34,942 nt of DNA from Chitinophaga pinensis (GTDB taxonomy: Bacteria; Bacteroidota; Bacteroidia; Chitinophagales; LD1), in contig CAMBIM010000008.1 in assembly GCA_945867505.1 (NCBI GenBank), positions 1 to 34,942 on the forward strand, read 5' to 3'. Shown here piece after piece: positions 8,680 through 16,160 of this stretch (the first letter of the stretch is position 1; every line of letters starts with the position of its first letter). The notes beneath the pieces were generated by a model, which was given only the letters and a program-made list of their open reading frames with translations, did no database searches and was not told where the DNA came from. A program made the position numbers and the translations under genes.

Positions 8680-8687
8680 TACATTCG
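8680..8687 (+). promoter_or_regulatory. TAnnTTCG element just before the acyltransferase start
   Basis: TACATTCG lies only 6 bp before the ATG at 8694, mirroring the same octamer used on the other strand for tetR. If it is a -7 element, the mRNA would be leaderless or nearly so. The nearest TTG (8653-8655) is 24 bp upstream, slightly further than usual, so this is a weaker call. Confidence 0.4.
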
Positions 8688-8693
8688 CCCACT

Positions 8694-9272
8694 ATGGGAA
8701 AACTTATTTCAAAATTAATCTTCAAAATTTTTGGCTGGACGTTTAAAGACCATGTAGGTGGAGGCTATAACCGTTGCGTAATGATTGCCGCCCCGCACAC
8801 CAGCAACTGGGATTTACTTTTTGCCCGTGCTGCTTTTTACCTGATGGATATTCCGGTTCGCTACACAGTAAAAAGGGAATGGATGCGCTTTCCGTTCAGT
8901 TTAGTATTTGGTCCATTGGGTGCTATAGCCATTGACCGGAGCCCTAAGAAAGCGGGTGAAGAAAGACAGAGCATGACCGAAGCAATGATTGAGCTTTTTA
9001 GACAAAATGAAAATCTGGCGGTAATGGTAACCCCCGAGGGAACGCGTGCTTTGCGCACCAAATGGAAAACCGGTTTTTATCACGTAGCCGTTGGGGCAAA
9101 AGTGCCCATTGGTTTGGGCTTTTTAGATTACAAAAACAAAGTAGCCGGTGTAGGCAGAATTGTTTACCCAAGTGGCGATATGCAGAAAGACATGAAAGAG
9201 ATAATGGATTTCTATAAGAATATAGAAGGCAAGCATCCCGAAAAATTTTCTGTTGATTTGGATTACAAATAG
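8694..9272 (+). CDS. PlsC-like lysophospholipid acyltransferase
   Basis: A 192-aa member of the glycerol-3-phosphate/lysophosphatidate acyltransferase family. Motif I HxxxxD is seen as His35-TSNW-Asp40 in APHTSNWD and motif III as PEGTRA (114-119). The short N-terminal hydrophobic/amphipathic part (LISKLIFKIFGW) could lie on the membrane face. The protein is shorter than PlsC (about 240 aa) and closest in style to small 1-acyl-glycerol-3-phosphate acyltransferase-like proteins of Bacteroidetes; the exact acceptor is not known. It is divergent from tetR across a shared candidate operator, which suggests that acyl-chain use in lipids and acyl-chain breakdown are controlled together. It converges on the hydrolase gene with a gap of only 3 bp. 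Confidence 0.88.
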   Translation: MGKLISKLIFKIFGWTFKDHVGGGYNRCVMIAAPHTSNWDLLFARAAFYLMDIPVRYTVKREWMRFPFSLVFGPLGAIAIDRSPKKAGEERQSMTEAMIELFRQNENLAVMVTPEGTRALRTKWKTGFYHVAVGAKVPIGLGFLDYKNKVAGVGRIVYPSGDMQKDMKEIMDFYKNIEGKHPEKFSVDLDYK

Positions 9273-9275
9273 CCT

Positions 9276-10121
9276 TTACTCGCTGAAAAACTTCAACAGC
9301 TTCTCATTTACCCAATCAGCATTATCATGCTGTACAAAATGACCGCTGCTGGGGTCATAGATTATTTCACAGGTGTTTTCGCAATGTCTTTGGGTGTTGT
9401 ATGTAAGTTCTTTGCCGAGGGCTGCATCGTGTTCGCCCCATAGCATAAGCACAGGTGCTTTTATTTTAGGAAGATGCACAGCCGAAAAAACACCACGAAA
9501 CATGGCGCGGTAATAGGCGATGATAGATTTAATCATTCTCGGTTGGCGGTATGCTTCTACATATTTCTTTACATCTTCTTCGGTAAAAGCATTTTTGTTC
9601 ATGCTCATCTTTGCAAATGTTTGCCGAAAAAATCTTTCCGTGCCGACTATCTTTTCAGGCAGAAAGGGGATTTGAAAAAAGAAGATGTACCAACTCTTCT
9701 TCCACTGCGAAAAATTGACCTCCATAAACGCGCGTTTCATTTCAGCCGGATGAGGAACGTTAAGAACGGCTAATTTTTTTACCACTTCAGGATATAGTGA
9801 AGCTACAGCCCAAGCCACAGCTGCGCCCCAATCGTGACCAACTACAATGGCCCGTTCTTCACCCAGTGCTTTTATTAGTTCGGCAATATCTTTTGCGAGG
9901 ATTTCAATTCTATAAGCTGAAACATCTTCTGGTTTATCACTCAAATTATAGCCGCGCATGTCGGGCGCTACTACTCTGTATTGTTTTGACAGAACCGGAA
10001 TCTGATTTCGCCAGCCATACCAATACTCTGGAAAGCCGTGTAGCAACACAACTAATTGGCCAGTTCCTTCGTTTATGTAATGTAGTTTAATGCCGTTGGC
10101 TTGAATGAATTTGGATTCCAT
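9276..10121 (-). CDS. Alpha/beta hydrolase, epoxide-hydrolase-like
   Basis: Predicted 281-aa alpha/beta-fold hydrolase. HGFPEYWYGW (29-38) is the HGxP oxyanion motif; the nucleophile is Asp97 in VGHDWGA, typical of soluble epoxide hydrolases and haloacid/fluoroacetate dehalogenases, not of Ser esterases. Asp232 (GEHDAAL) and His261 (SGHFVQHD) complete the triad. The cap region contains AYYRAMFR, resembling the lid-tyrosine motif of epoxide hydrolases. I chose the ATG at 10121 (MESKFIQANG); an upstream in-frame TTG at 10139 would add six residues without homology value. No signal peptide is present. Substrate unknown; epoxy fatty acids would suit the context, but this is inference. Confidence 0.9.
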   Translation of the reverse strand: MESKFIQANGIKLHYINEGTGQLVVLLHGFPEYWYGWRNQIPVLSKQYRVVAPDMRGYNLSDKPEDVSAYRIEILAKDIAELIKALGEERAIVVGHDWGAAVAWAVASLYPEVVKKLAVLNVPHPAEMKRAFMEVNFSQWKKSWYIFFFQIPFLPEKIVGTERFFRQTFAKMSMNKNAFTEEDVKKYVEAYRQPRMIKSIIAYYRAMFRGVFSAVHLPKIKAPVLMLWGEHDAALGKELTYNTQRHCENTCEIIYDPSSGHFVQHDNADWVNEKLLKFFSE

Positions 10122-10231
10122 ATAGAAATGAAAATACAAAAACCTGTTTCACACGCTTTAACTTTTAAGAATGAACTTGTGACAGAAAATAATTTACTTT
10201 CGATTCCGTTAATTCATTTCAAATTTCTGCT

Positions 10232-10948
10232 TTGAAAAAACTGTTGCTTCTTTTTTCTCTTTTTGTTTTTGCCTCCAATTTAGCTTGGGCGCAAGATGAT
10301 GAATTGCCGCCACCCAGCAGCAAGCCTAACCAGCAAACCGAAGAAAAGAAAAATGACCAAAAGCCACCCGATGCCAAAGACTTTAAGGGTTTCAGCAAGC
10401 CTAAGAAGTTTGATATGTCTAAATTATTGATTGAGCCAATTATCAATCTTTCCATCAGCCAACAACGAATAGATATTGGCTTTTCTCCTTCTGTAGCGTA
10501 TCGTGTATGGCAACCTGAAAAGGCAAAAGCTAAATCGGGCAATGTGGGTTTATTTATTGGCGGTGGGGTTACATATTCTTATACGCAGATTAACGAAGGC
10601 AATGGGTTGAAGTATAATATACAAACGTATGGCGCTGGTCCGCTTATTCATTACACTATTTGGCGCGGTTTGTTTGCCCGGGTAAAATTGGAATTGTTGG
10701 GTAGAAAAATTCCTCTACGTTACACGCAAACTATCTTCCCAAACGGATCTAGTAAGTTTGATGTCATATATACTCAAAAATTCATTCCCGCTTGTTTAGT
10801 GGGTGCTGGTTACAACCTTCTTCAAAGCAAGAATATTTTTATTCCGCTGGTAGTATCTTACAATGTGCTACATTCTGTAGTAGATAGGCAATATTCTATT
10901 TACCCACGCGGGTTTACCGTGCAGTTAGGGTTTATTACTGTTTTTTAA
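10232..10948 (+). CDS. Predicted outer-membrane beta-barrel protein
   Basis: 238 aa beginning at a TTG codon: the signal peptide KKLLLLFSLFVFASNLAWA ends at AWA/QD, and no ATG fits. A Pro/Lys/Asp-rich linker (about 22-60) is followed by alternating polar and aromatic strands with Tyr/Gly-rich ends (SVAYRVWQ, GLFIGGGVTYSY, GFTVQLGFITVF), typical of small Bacteroidetes barrels. The C-terminal residue is Phe, as for BAM-recognised barrels. No enzymatic motif is seen. A TACTTTCG element at 10195-10202 (TTG 15 bp upstream) is a possible promoter. It is separated from the next, similar gene by a strong hairpin, so the two are probably transcribed separately. Confidence 0.75.
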   Translation: MKKLLLLFSLFVFASNLAWAQDDELPPPSSKPNQQTEEKKNDQKPPDAKDFKGFSKPKKFDMSKLLIEPIINLSISQQRIDIGFSPSVAYRVWQPEKAKAKSGNVGLFIGGGVTYSYTQINEGNGLKYNIQTYGAGPLIHYTIWRGLFARVKLELLGRKIPLRYTQTIFPNGSSKFDVIYTQKFIPACLVGAGYNLLQSKNIFIPLVVSYNVLHSVVDRQYSIYPRGFTVQLGFITVF

Positions 10949-10963
10949 TGGGTCTTGGGATGT

Positions 10964-11006
10964 AAGCGTGCCACGGTTTTAAACTGTGGCACGCTTATTC
11001 TTTTTA
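10964..11006 (+). terminator. Rho-independent terminator
   Basis: A 16-bp stem (AAGCGTGCCACGGTTT paired with AAACTGTGGCACGCTT, one G-T pair) starts 15 bp after the stop at 10948 and is followed by ATTCTTTTTT. A T-tract immediately after a stable GC-rich stem makes this the most classical terminator in the window. Confidence 0.85.
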
Positions 11007-11049
11007 ACCAAAATTCTTTTTGTAATATAGTGGACTCAAAAAAACTGCT

Positions 11050-12087
11050 ATGCAAAAAAAACTACCCATTGCTTTGCTTCTGATTGGCGCATTTTTTCAA
11101 ATTACAGTGGCGCAAACGCCCGAAAAAAAAACTAAACAGAAAGGCTTTTTTACTTTGCGCCTAGCCGGTGGCTATGCCTGGCCCGGCATACAAACCAGCG
11201 AAGGAATTATGGGGCCAAAGATTGACCCTTTCTCTCCAGAAAAAGATGGACTGCTGCCCATGGCTAACATTAGCGATACGCTTCCTTTGTACCAACCCGT
11301 TAAAGGCTCTTACGGCAACGGAATGAATTTTACACTTGGCTTAGGCTATATGATAAACCCTTATATAGGTTTTGAAATGGGCATTTCAGTTTTAAAGAGC
11401 AAAACATTTAGTTGCCAGCAAACCCGTGGTTTAACACAACGTTTGGTAGAAGGTCCGCCACCGCAATACCAAGCATTGGGTTATTACTTTATGCAGGCAA
11501 ATATCTCTACCAGTGCGCTGGGTATTTCACTCATGCCTTCGCTTATTATACAAGGCGCTAAACCGGGTTGGAAAGTTTATCCGTATGGTCGCTTAGGTAT
11601 TTCGCTTCCTATATATGGCGCGTTAGAGCATAAAGTTTCTATTGATGTAGATACCATTGTTTTAGGTTTAATAAAAGACGAACCTTACTACCTTGGCAAA
11701 CACGTAGATGTAAAACTGAAAACCGAAGGTACGGTTTCTATTGGCATGAACGGTGCGCTGGGTGTGGCATATCGCCCGCTTCCGTATTTAATGGTAACCG
11801 CAGAAATGAATGGACAATATTTAGTAACTAGGGCTAAGTCATCTAAAATTACGCAATGGGAAACGGATGGTAAAGACCGCATTGCCGACAGAGGCGTTTA
11901 CCGCACCGAGTTCAATTTCGTAGATAAGCTGGACGGAAGTTCGAACAATGCAGATTATAATCCAAACTACGATAAAACAAAACCCAAGGACGATATTCGC
12001 CCTACTGGACCTTTTAGCAATATTGGTTTTAATGTAGGTATTTCGGTTTTGCTGAGTAAAGAAACGGTTAAGAAAAAGGAAAAGTAG
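11050..12087 (+). CDS. Predicted outer-membrane beta-barrel protein
   Basis: 345 aa starting with a clear signal peptide (MQKKLPIALLLIGAFFQITVAQ, cleavage likely after TVA). The mature protein begins with a Lys-rich stretch, then alternates short strands such as GFFTLRLAGGYAWPG, NFTLGLGYMINPYIGFEMG and LMVTAEMNGQYLV, with Gly/aromatic turns. The end, NIGFNVGISVLLS followed by a Lys-rich tail, resembles a last barrel strand with an extension. Length and layout fit porin-like or OmpW/PorT-like barrels; I cannot name a family. It has its own ATG after a terminator, so it is probably monocistronic. Confidence 0.75.
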   Translation: MQKKLPIALLLIGAFFQITVAQTPEKKTKQKGFFTLRLAGGYAWPGIQTSEGIMGPKIDPFSPEKDGLLPMANISDTLPLYQPVKGSYGNGMNFTLGLGYMINPYIGFEMGISVLKSKTFSCQQTRGLTQRLVEGPPPQYQALGYYFMQANISTSALGISLMPSLIIQGAKPGWKVYPYGRLGISLPIYGALEHKVSIDVDTIVLGLIKDEPYYLGKHVDVKLKTEGTVSIGMNGALGVAYRPLPYLMVTAEMNGQYLVTRAKSSKITQWETDGKDRIADRGVYRTEFNFVDKLDGSSNNADYNPNYDKTKPKDDIRPTGPFSNIGFNVGISVLLSKETVKKKEK

Positions 12088-12409
12088 GAGAGAGGATAAG
12101 TCTTACAATAGAAAGCTGTTAAAATTCGATTTTATTTTTTTTAAAAAATGTGCTGTTAGGGCATGGTAATCTAGTGTTATTGCTCGCTAATATACTGTTG
12201 GGTCTTGGTAACATGCTGCCTTCCATTGATTCACTTCTGTTTTCGCATGGTTGCTTTCAATATTTCCTTGGGTAATCTTTTGTTTTAAAGGGGAGTTTTC
12301 GAGTCTGCAAAATTATGTAAAAAGGCTTAATCGCTACGTAATTTTCGCCCGTAACATTCTCAGTTTACCTCTTCACTTTTCGGTTTATACGCCTATTTTC
12401 GCCACCCCG
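12088..12409 (+). other. Intergenic region before the phosphatase/sulfatase-like gene
   Basis: About 320 bp without a supported gene. It is AT-rich with a T/A run near 12130-12150. An in-frame extension of the next gene reaches back to 12251, but the encoded residues look like untranslated sequence. A TATTTTCG element at 12394-12401, 8 bp before the ATG at 12410, is a candidate -7 promoter box without a clear -33 partner. I see no RNA gene or repeat. Confidence 0.5.
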
Positions 12410-13771
12410 ATGGCAAAACCACGCAATGTAATTTTAATAGTAGCCGATAGCCTGCGATACGATGCCGTTTACCGCGATGGTGGTCCCGGTATTCCGTATC
12501 TGGAAAACAACGGAACGCAGTTTACCAATGCCCGTTCGGCTGCATGCTGGACTCTGCCAGCTACCACCAGTATGTTTACGGGGATGATGCCGCACGAACA
12601 CGGCACTACTTCGCAAAGCCGTTGGTTTCGGGACGATGTGCCTTCGCTGGCCGCCAAACTGAAGCGCTCTAACTATAAGCCTATTATGGTTACTGCTAAC
12701 AGCGTGACCACGGATATTTTTAATGTGAGTAAGGATTTTGATGAGGTGCACAAGACTTGGCAGTTTACGCCTACCAAGCATAAATGGCTTTTGCAAACGG
12801 TGCTGGCGCTTAACCGGCCGCGCGTGCGCAAAATGATTTTGAAACCAAAGGACCAGTTTTTTGATAAGGCGAGTGAAGATTTGCGCCAGGGAATTATTTG
12901 GGCGCAGAAAACTTCGCACGATTCGTTTGCAAAGGCAAAGCAGTTGATTGAGGAGAACAATGCTAAAGGACAGGGGGCATTTGTGTTTATCAATTTGATG
13001 GAAACGCATTACCCGTATCACATTGCCGATACGTTTACTATGATGAATAAATCGTTGCTTGGGAAGATTCATGAGTGGCAGGTGTTGTTTCATTTTCTAT
13101 CGCAAAGCTTTTTGAAGAAGGATAACAGTTTTATAAAGCAGCCCGATTTGGATTTGTTGAGAAAGAAGCAGCAACTTGCGTGGAAACTTATTCGCGATGA
13201 CATCAACAACTTTTGTCGCGAGATGCACGAGGATAAAGACAACCTGATTGTGTTTTGCAGCGACCATGGGGACAACTTTGGAGACCAGGGCTGGCAGTAT
13301 CACTTTAGCAACGTAACCGATGGAGGAAATAAGGTGCCTTTGTTTTGGCTGGACCACGAAAACAAAAAGGCAGAAACGAAAACATACAATGTGAGTTCGC
13401 GGTTCATGCACCACGAAATATTAAACAGTTGTGGTTTGGATAACGAAGGCGGAACCCTGCTGCGCGAAAGCGAAAACAACTTACCGGTAATGCAAAGCTA
13501 TTGGTATAACAACGAAGAGCAGACGATGGATAAGTATAAATACAATCAGTTAGCGTTTATAGAAGGTGACAAGCGCTTTGTGAAGCGCGCGGGTAACTGG
13601 ATGTTTGCCCCTGTAGGTAATAACGGCAGCGAGCCCACGTTTGAATTTGTAGATAAGAACTTTAATCCGCTGGAGGAGTTGAATTTGCAGGGAGAAAGGA
13701 AGAAGTATCTCGAAAAATCGTTAAAAGATTTCTCATCTTTCTCCGACAAAATAATGAATAAAGGGAAATGA
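12410..13771 (+). CDS. Alkaline-phosphatase/sulfatase superfamily hydrolase or phosphotransferase
   Basis: 453 aa from the ATG at 12410 (MAKPRNVILIVADSLRYDAV), a textbook superfamily N-terminus with metal ligand Asp13. The nucleophile region is SAACWTLPATTSMFTG: aligned to the sulfatase CxPSR signature, the formylglycine Cys position is occupied by Thr48 (TLPAT), and the nearby Cys46 is two residues too early. A Thr nucleophile is typical of phosphodiesterase/phosphotransferase members, so a true sulfatase is unlikely. A second metal site is visible as FCSDHGDNFG (about 280-290), and LMETHYPYH is another conserved-type block. No signal peptide is present from this start. It overlaps the next gene by 4 bp (ATGA). 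Substrate unknown. Confidence 0.82.
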   Translation: MAKPRNVILIVADSLRYDAVYRDGGPGIPYLENNGTQFTNARSAACWTLPATTSMFTGMMPHEHGTTSQSRWFRDDVPSLAAKLKRSNYKPIMVTANSVTTDIFNVSKDFDEVHKTWQFTPTKHKWLLQTVLALNRPRVRKMILKPKDQFFDKASEDLRQGIIWAQKTSHDSFAKAKQLIEENNAKGQGAFVFINLMETHYPYHIADTFTMMNKSLLGKIHEWQVLFHFLSQSFLKKDNSFIKQPDLDLLRKKQQLAWKLIRDDINNFCREMHEDKDNLIVFCSDHGDNFGDQGWQYHFSNVTDGGNKVPLFWLDHENKKAETKTYNVSSRFMHHEILNSCGLDNEGGTLLRESENNLPVMQSYWYNNEEQTMDKYKYNQLAFIEGDKRFVKRAGNWMFAPVGNNGSEPTFEFVDKNFNPLEELNLQGERKKYLEKSLKDFSSFSDKIMNKGK

Positions 13772-14130
13772 ACGTTGAAGAGGTAAGGGACTATTGCCTT
13801 GCTAAAGAGGGAGTAACCGAGGGGTTTCCGTTTGGTGAAGAGGTGTTGGTGTTCAAGGTAATGGAGAAGATTTTTCTGCTGACGAGTTTAGATGCGAATC
13901 CTTTTCGCATTAACTTAAAAATGAATCCGGAGTTGGCAGAGGAGTATCGCGAGAAGTATGAAGATGTAATGCCCGGTTACCACATGAACAAAAAGATGTG
14001 GAATAGTGTTTACTTTGACACCGGAAACATTCCCCGCAAAGAATTACTCTGGATGATTGACCACAGTTACGATGAAGTAGTGCGCGGATTGCCAAAGAAA
14101 ATTCAACAAGAACTAAAAGACATTTTATGA
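13768..14130 (+). CDS. MmcQ/YjbR family protein
   Basis: 120 aa that match the MmcQ/YjbR (DUF419) fold across their length: N-terminal MNVEEVRDYCLAKEGVTEGF, the central strand block VLVFKVMEKIFLLTSL, FRINLKMNPELAEEYRE, and the C-terminal PGYHMNKKMWNSVYF...LLWMIDHSYDEVV. The family has a double-wing DNA-binding-like fold, but its function is not settled. Translational coupling is likely at both ends: ATGA overlaps with the hydrolase gene upstream and the membrane-protein gene downstream. Confidence 0.9.
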   Translation: MNVEEVRDYCLAKEGVTEGFPFGEEVLVFKVMEKIFLLTSLDANPFRINLKMNPELAEEYREKYEDVMPGYHMNKKMWNSVYFDTGNIPRKELLWMIDHSYDEVVRGLPKKIQQELKDIL

Positions 14131-14480
14131 TAGACTTAATACTAGTGATTATTTTCTGCTACCAGCTAAACCGCATGGCGCGCGAGCGCGGTGTTTCGCC
14201 TTGGCCTTATTTGCTGAATTACTTGGCGGCATTCTTCGTAATGATATTTATGTTCGGCTACATTTTCTTGAGCGTATTTGGAGTAGATGCCTTGAAAGAC
14301 GAACAAGCAGTGAAAAGCGCGATGATGTTTGAACCATTCGCTATTATGTTTGAAGTTTTCCTTTTCATTTATTTTAGAAAGAGAATTCAGAAAGCAGTTG
14401 CATCGCCAGATGATAACAACGATTTTATTCCACCACCGCCACCAACAAAAGAGAAAAAGGATTTGTCTTATTTCAGATAG
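14127..14480 (+). CDS. Small integral membrane protein of unknown function
   Basis: 117 aa starting in a 4-bp ATGA overlap with the yjbR-like gene. Three hydrophobic segments are visible: about 2-13 (IDLILVIIFCYQ), 29-50 (LLNYLAAFFVMIFMFGYIFLSV) and 66-83 (MMFEPFAIMFEVFLFIYF). The tail is cytosolic-looking, with a charged RKRIQK stretch and a run of six prolines (IPPPPPP) before a Lys-rich end. I recognise no family. The tight operon with the phosphatase-like enzyme suggests a shared role. Confidence 0.75.
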   Translation: MIDLILVIIFCYQLNRMARERGVSPWPYLLNYLAAFFVMIFMFGYIFLSVFGVDALKDEQAVKSAMMFEPFAIMFEVFLFIYFRKRIQKAVASPDDNNDFIPPPPPTKEKKDLSYFR

Positions 14481-14516
14481 AATGCTTGCTCTACACAGAA
14501 CATTTATTTTAGATCC

Positions 14517-15563
14517 GTGTACGATTATATAGTAGTCGGTCAGGGTATTGCCGGTTCTATGCTTTCTTGGTTTTTGATGAAAGCCAACAAGAAAGTTCTG
14601 GTGATTGATAAGTTGAATCTATCATCTGCCAGCAATGTTGCTTCGGGCATTTCAAATCCTATTACCGGAAGAAAATTTGTAAAAACTTGGTTAGTTGATG
14701 AGATGTTTCCGTTTGCGGAACAAACATATCGTGAGTTTGAAGAGTTGTTTAAAGCAGAGCTTTATCATTCTACGCCCATCATCAAACTTTTTGATTCTGT
14801 AAAAGCGCAGAACGATTGGAGTGCTCGTTGTGCATTGCCTGAATATCTTCCTTATTTAAAGAATGAAAACATCATTCATTTAGATAACCAAAAAGTGAAA
14901 AACGATTTTGGAGGATTTGAAATAAACGGAGGAAGTCAGTTAGATGCGGATAAGTTTTTGTTGAATTACAGGAATCTGTTGCAGCAGAAAGATGCTTTAC
15001 TGGAAGAAGAGTTTGCGTTTGCTGAATTGAAAGTGGAACAGGATTCCCTTTCTTATAAAGGCACACAGGCACGCAAGATTATTTTTTGCGAAGGTGCGAA
15101 TGCTATACACAATCCATACTTCAACTTCCTTCCCTTTCAATTGGCAAAAGGCGAATGTTTGATAGTAAGAATTGAAAACTTCTACCCCGACAAAGTAATT
15201 AACGGAGAGGTTTTCATTATGCCCATGCAGAAAGAGAATCTTTACTACATCGGCTCTACTCATGAATGGAATTATGAAGATGAACAGCCAAGCGAAAATG
15301 GAAAGAATGAATTGGTTGGAAATCTTACCACCGTTTTGACTGCGCCTTTTGAGATTGTTGAGCACAAAGCAGCCATTCGCCCAACGGTAAAAGACAGGAG
15401 ACCTTTTGTTGGTTTTAACCCCGAGCATCCGAACGTTGGAATTTTCAATGGCATGGGAACCAAAGGAATTTCATTGGCTCCGTTTTTTGCTAATCACTTT
15501 ACGAATCACTTATTGAACAAAGAAAGTTTAATGAACGAAGTGAACGTTGAACGCTTTTTATAA
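14517..15563 (+). CDS. FAD-dependent oxidoreductase (DAO family)
   Basis: 348-aa flavoprotein of the D-amino-acid oxidase/glycine oxidase superfamily. The N-terminus YDYIVVGQGIAGS holds the dinucleotide motif GxGxxG (8-13), followed by the acidic strand end VLVIDK. The C-terminal block AAIRPTVKDRRPFVGF ... GIFNGMGTKGISLAPF is the family's second FAD-contact region. The start is a GTG at 14517, because the FAD-binding strand begins directly after it and no ATG fits. Its substrate is unknown; small bacteroidete members of this group are usually annotated only as NAD(P)/FAD-dependent oxidoreductases. It starts 36 bp after the membrane-protein gene and may belong to that operon. Confidence 0.88.
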   Translation: MYDYIVVGQGIAGSMLSWFLMKANKKVLVIDKLNLSSASNVASGISNPITGRKFVKTWLVDEMFPFAEQTYREFEELFKAELYHSTPIIKLFDSVKAQNDWSARCALPEYLPYLKNENIIHLDNQKVKNDFGGFEINGGSQLDADKFLLNYRNLLQQKDALLEEEFAFAELKVEQDSLSYKGTQARKIIFCEGANAIHNPYFNFLPFQLAKGECLIVRIENFYPDKVINGEVFIMPMQKENLYYIGSTHEWNYEDEQPSENGKNELVGNLTTVLTAPFEIVEHKAAIRPTVKDRRPFVGFNPEHPNVGIFNGMGTKGISLAPFFANHFTNHLLNKESLMNEVNVERFL

Positions 15564-15570
15564 AGAGATA

Positions 15571-15624
15571 CCACTAATTGCACGAATTGAGTTTGAGGAA
15601 ATTTTTAATTCGTGAAATTAGTGG
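15571..15624. repeat. 18-bp inverted repeat in the oxidoreductase/BCCP gap
   Basis: Arms CCACTAATTGCACGAATT (15571-15588) and AATTCGTGAAATTAGTGG (15607-15624) pair at 17 of 18 positions around an 18-base spacer. It starts 7 bp after the oxidoreductase stop. It may end that transcript, but no T-run follows. The CACGAATT / ATTAGTGG words resemble a dispersed intergenic element I associate with Bacteroidetes genomes; that link is from memory and not checked. Confidence 0.65.
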
Positions 15625-15665
15625 CTAAAAATGTATTTGAATTATTTCTTTTCTAAACTTGCTAC

Positions 15666-16154
15666 ATGATAAAAGCGACCATCAACGGCAAAAAAGAATT
15701 TACAGTAGAAGGCACTAACCTCAACGGAACTGCGGTTGACTGGGATTTGATTGAAGTGCGTGAGAACACATTTCACATTATTAAAGACAGCAAAAGCTAT
15801 AACGCTACGCTCATTAGTTTTAATGCTGAAGAAAAAACAATGGTGCTGAACGTAACCGGCAACGATTACGAAATCAGTATTAAAGACAAAAACGATTTGC
15901 TTTTGCAGCAACTTGGTATCAGTGCCAAAACGTCTTCGGCTGTTCAGTTTATTAAAGCACCAATGCCGGGGCTTATTATTAACGTATCAGTAAACGTTGG
16001 CGATGAAGTAAAGAAAGGCGATACCCTTTTAATCCTCGAAGCCATGAAAATGGAAAACGTTATCAAGTCGCCCCGAGATGGCAAAATTAAAAAGGTGAGC
16101 GTAGAGCTACGTAAAGCGGTAGAGAAGAACCAAGTGATGTTGGAGTTTGAGTAA
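15666..16154 (+). CDS. Biotin/lipoyl-binding protein (biotin carboxyl carrier protein type)
   Basis: 162 aa. The C-terminal 70 residues form a biotinyl domain: APMPGLIINVSVNVGDEVKKG, then ILEAMKMENVI with the biotin-accepting Lys128, and the closing strand QVMLEFE. The N-terminal 80 residues form the beta-rich domain seen in carrier subunits of acyl-CoA (propionyl/acetyl-CoA) carboxylases of Bacteroidetes, rather than the Pro/Ala linker of AccB. It would shuttle carboxybiotin between a biotin carboxylase and a carboxyltransferase. Neither partner gene is in this window, which is unusual for this type. It converges on the ECF sigma gene. TAAACTTG 4 bp before the ATG is a possible -7 box. Confidence 0.92.
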   Translation: MIKATINGKKEFTVEGTNLNGTAVDWDLIEVRENTFHIIKDSKSYNATLISFNAEEKTMVLNVTGNDYEISIKDKNDLLLQQLGISAKTSSAVQFIKAPMPGLIINVSVNVGDEVKKGDTLLILEAMKMENVIKSPRDGKIKKVSVELRKAVEKNQVMLEFE

Positions 16155-16160
16155 ATAAAA

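Noticed and set aside
12251-12409. N-terminal extension of the phosphatase/sulfatase-like protein
   Set aside because: The family N-terminus (KPRNVILIVADSLR) begins right after the ATG at 12410; the extension resembles translated intergenic sequence and a TAnnTTCG box lies within it.
12434-13093. 219-aa antisense open frame under the phosphatase/sulfatase-like gene
   Set aside because: Composition (Arg/His-rich) and overlap with a well-supported gene mark it as a shadow frame.
12410-13771. Formylglycine-type sulfatase
   Set aside because: The Cys in SAACWTLPATTS is two positions before the nucleophile site, which holds Thr; the C/S-x-P-x-R signature is absent.
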